DNA of 33,786 nucleotides from contig JABXIS010000071.1 of assembly GCA_013372975.1 (NCBI GenBank), positions 1-33,786 on the forward strand, given 5' to 3'. This DNA comes from Alphaproteobacteria bacterium. Its GTDB lineage: Bacteria; Pseudomonadota; Alphaproteobacteria; Sphingomonadales; Kordiimonadaceae. The translations under genes were made by a program, and so were the position numbers. Of this stretch, positions 33,567 through 33,786 are shown piece after piece; within the stretch, counting starts at the first letter, position 1, and the number at the start of each line of letters is the position of its first letter. The notes beneath the pieces were generated by a model. That model saw only the letters and a list, made by a program, of their open reading frames with translations. It did not search any database and was not told the DNA's origin.

Positions 33567-33786
33567 GCGGCAGATGGCGTGTAAGCCGGGTTCTGTACCA
33601 GTAAACTGGTGATGACCATTCCTCTAGGCGACATGTTGCCATGCCGCTCAAGCAACCGACCCGGACGGTGGCGCAGAAACCCGCCTGCCACTTAAGGCAA
33701 CCATCCCTATTGGTCTTGCTCCCGGTGGGGTTTACCCTGCCAGCCCTGTTACCAGGGCCGCGGTGCGCTCTTACCGCACCCTTTCA
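33567..33786 (-). ncRNA. rnpB: RNase P RNA component, class A, 3' part
   Basis: Reading the minus strand from the window edge, the sequence shows the conserved bacterial RNase P RNA blocks in order. These are AAAGGGTGCGGTAAGAGCGC, GGTAACAGGGCTGGCAGGGT, a GGGAGCAAGACCAATAGGG block, GGTTGCTTGAG, CCTAGAGGAATG and ACAGAACCCGGCTTACA. The 3' end is placed at the start of the TTTTTT run near 33567 and could be off by a few bases. The 5' part lies outside the window. The RNA is the catalytic subunit that removes 5' leaders from tRNA precursors. Confidence 0.97.

Noticed and set aside
1-33786. CRISPR array, tRNA genes or prophage
   Set aside because: No regularly spaced 24-40-base repeats, no cloverleaf with a CCA-type end, and no phage structural or integrase genes were seen on either strand.

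Overview
The window is about 34 kb of chromosome from a Gram-negative bacterium, most likely an alphaproteobacterium. Three things point there: a standard mraZ-rsmH-ftsL-ftsI-murE-murF-mraY-murD order with a meso-diaminopimelate-type MurE, an alphaproteobacterial-looking FtsL, and several outer-membrane systems. Kordiimonas-like marine bacteria would fit the mix of a TonB receptor and many peptidases, but I cannot fix the genus from sequence alone.

Region 1 (1-7576, all minus strand) is the left part of the division and cell wall (dcw) cluster. The genes overlap or nearly touch, and several ribosome binding sites lie inside the preceding gene. The cluster runs off the left edge just after the murD start codon. 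Upstream of mraZ lies a 638-bp stretch holding a 10-bp-period array of TGGG units, the known form of MraZ binding boxes.

Region 2 (8215-17346, minus) looks like one uptake and degradation pathway. It has a LysR regulator, an unknown 112-residue protein with its own terminator, a TonB-dependent receptor, an exported amidohydrolase, a CocE/PepX-type serine hydrolase and a YfcC-family inner-membrane carrier. The last three genes abut or overlap. The likely substrate is a peptide, acylated amine or ester, brought across the outer membrane, trimmed and then carried through the inner membrane.

Region 3 (17605-23618) starts with an orphan periplasmic family-3 solute-binding protein on the plus strand, divergent from the LysR gene. 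It converges on a minus-strand operon of hotdog thioesterase, MMPL-type RND transporter, LolA-like periplasmic carrier and DUF1302-like outer-membrane barrel. Together these could form a lipid route from the inner to the outer membrane. An AraC/PchR-like regulator (23783-24934) lies just upstream.

Region 4 (25027-33363) has a membrane-bound one-component regulator (OmpR-type winged helix, one membrane helix, TolB-like propeller). It is divergent from an exported metallo-beta-lactamase-fold protein. That gene converges on a metzincin-type zinc protease through a shared bidirectional terminator, and a DUF885 peptidase with its own terminator follows. At the right edge is the 3' part of the RNase P RNA gene (rnpB), minus strand.

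The best leads for undescribed biology are the envelope lipid-export-like operon with its AraC regulator and long dyad, the TonB/amidohydrolase/CocE/YfcC pathway, and the divergent sensor/metallo-hydrolase pair with a large palindrome in front of the hydrolase gene.
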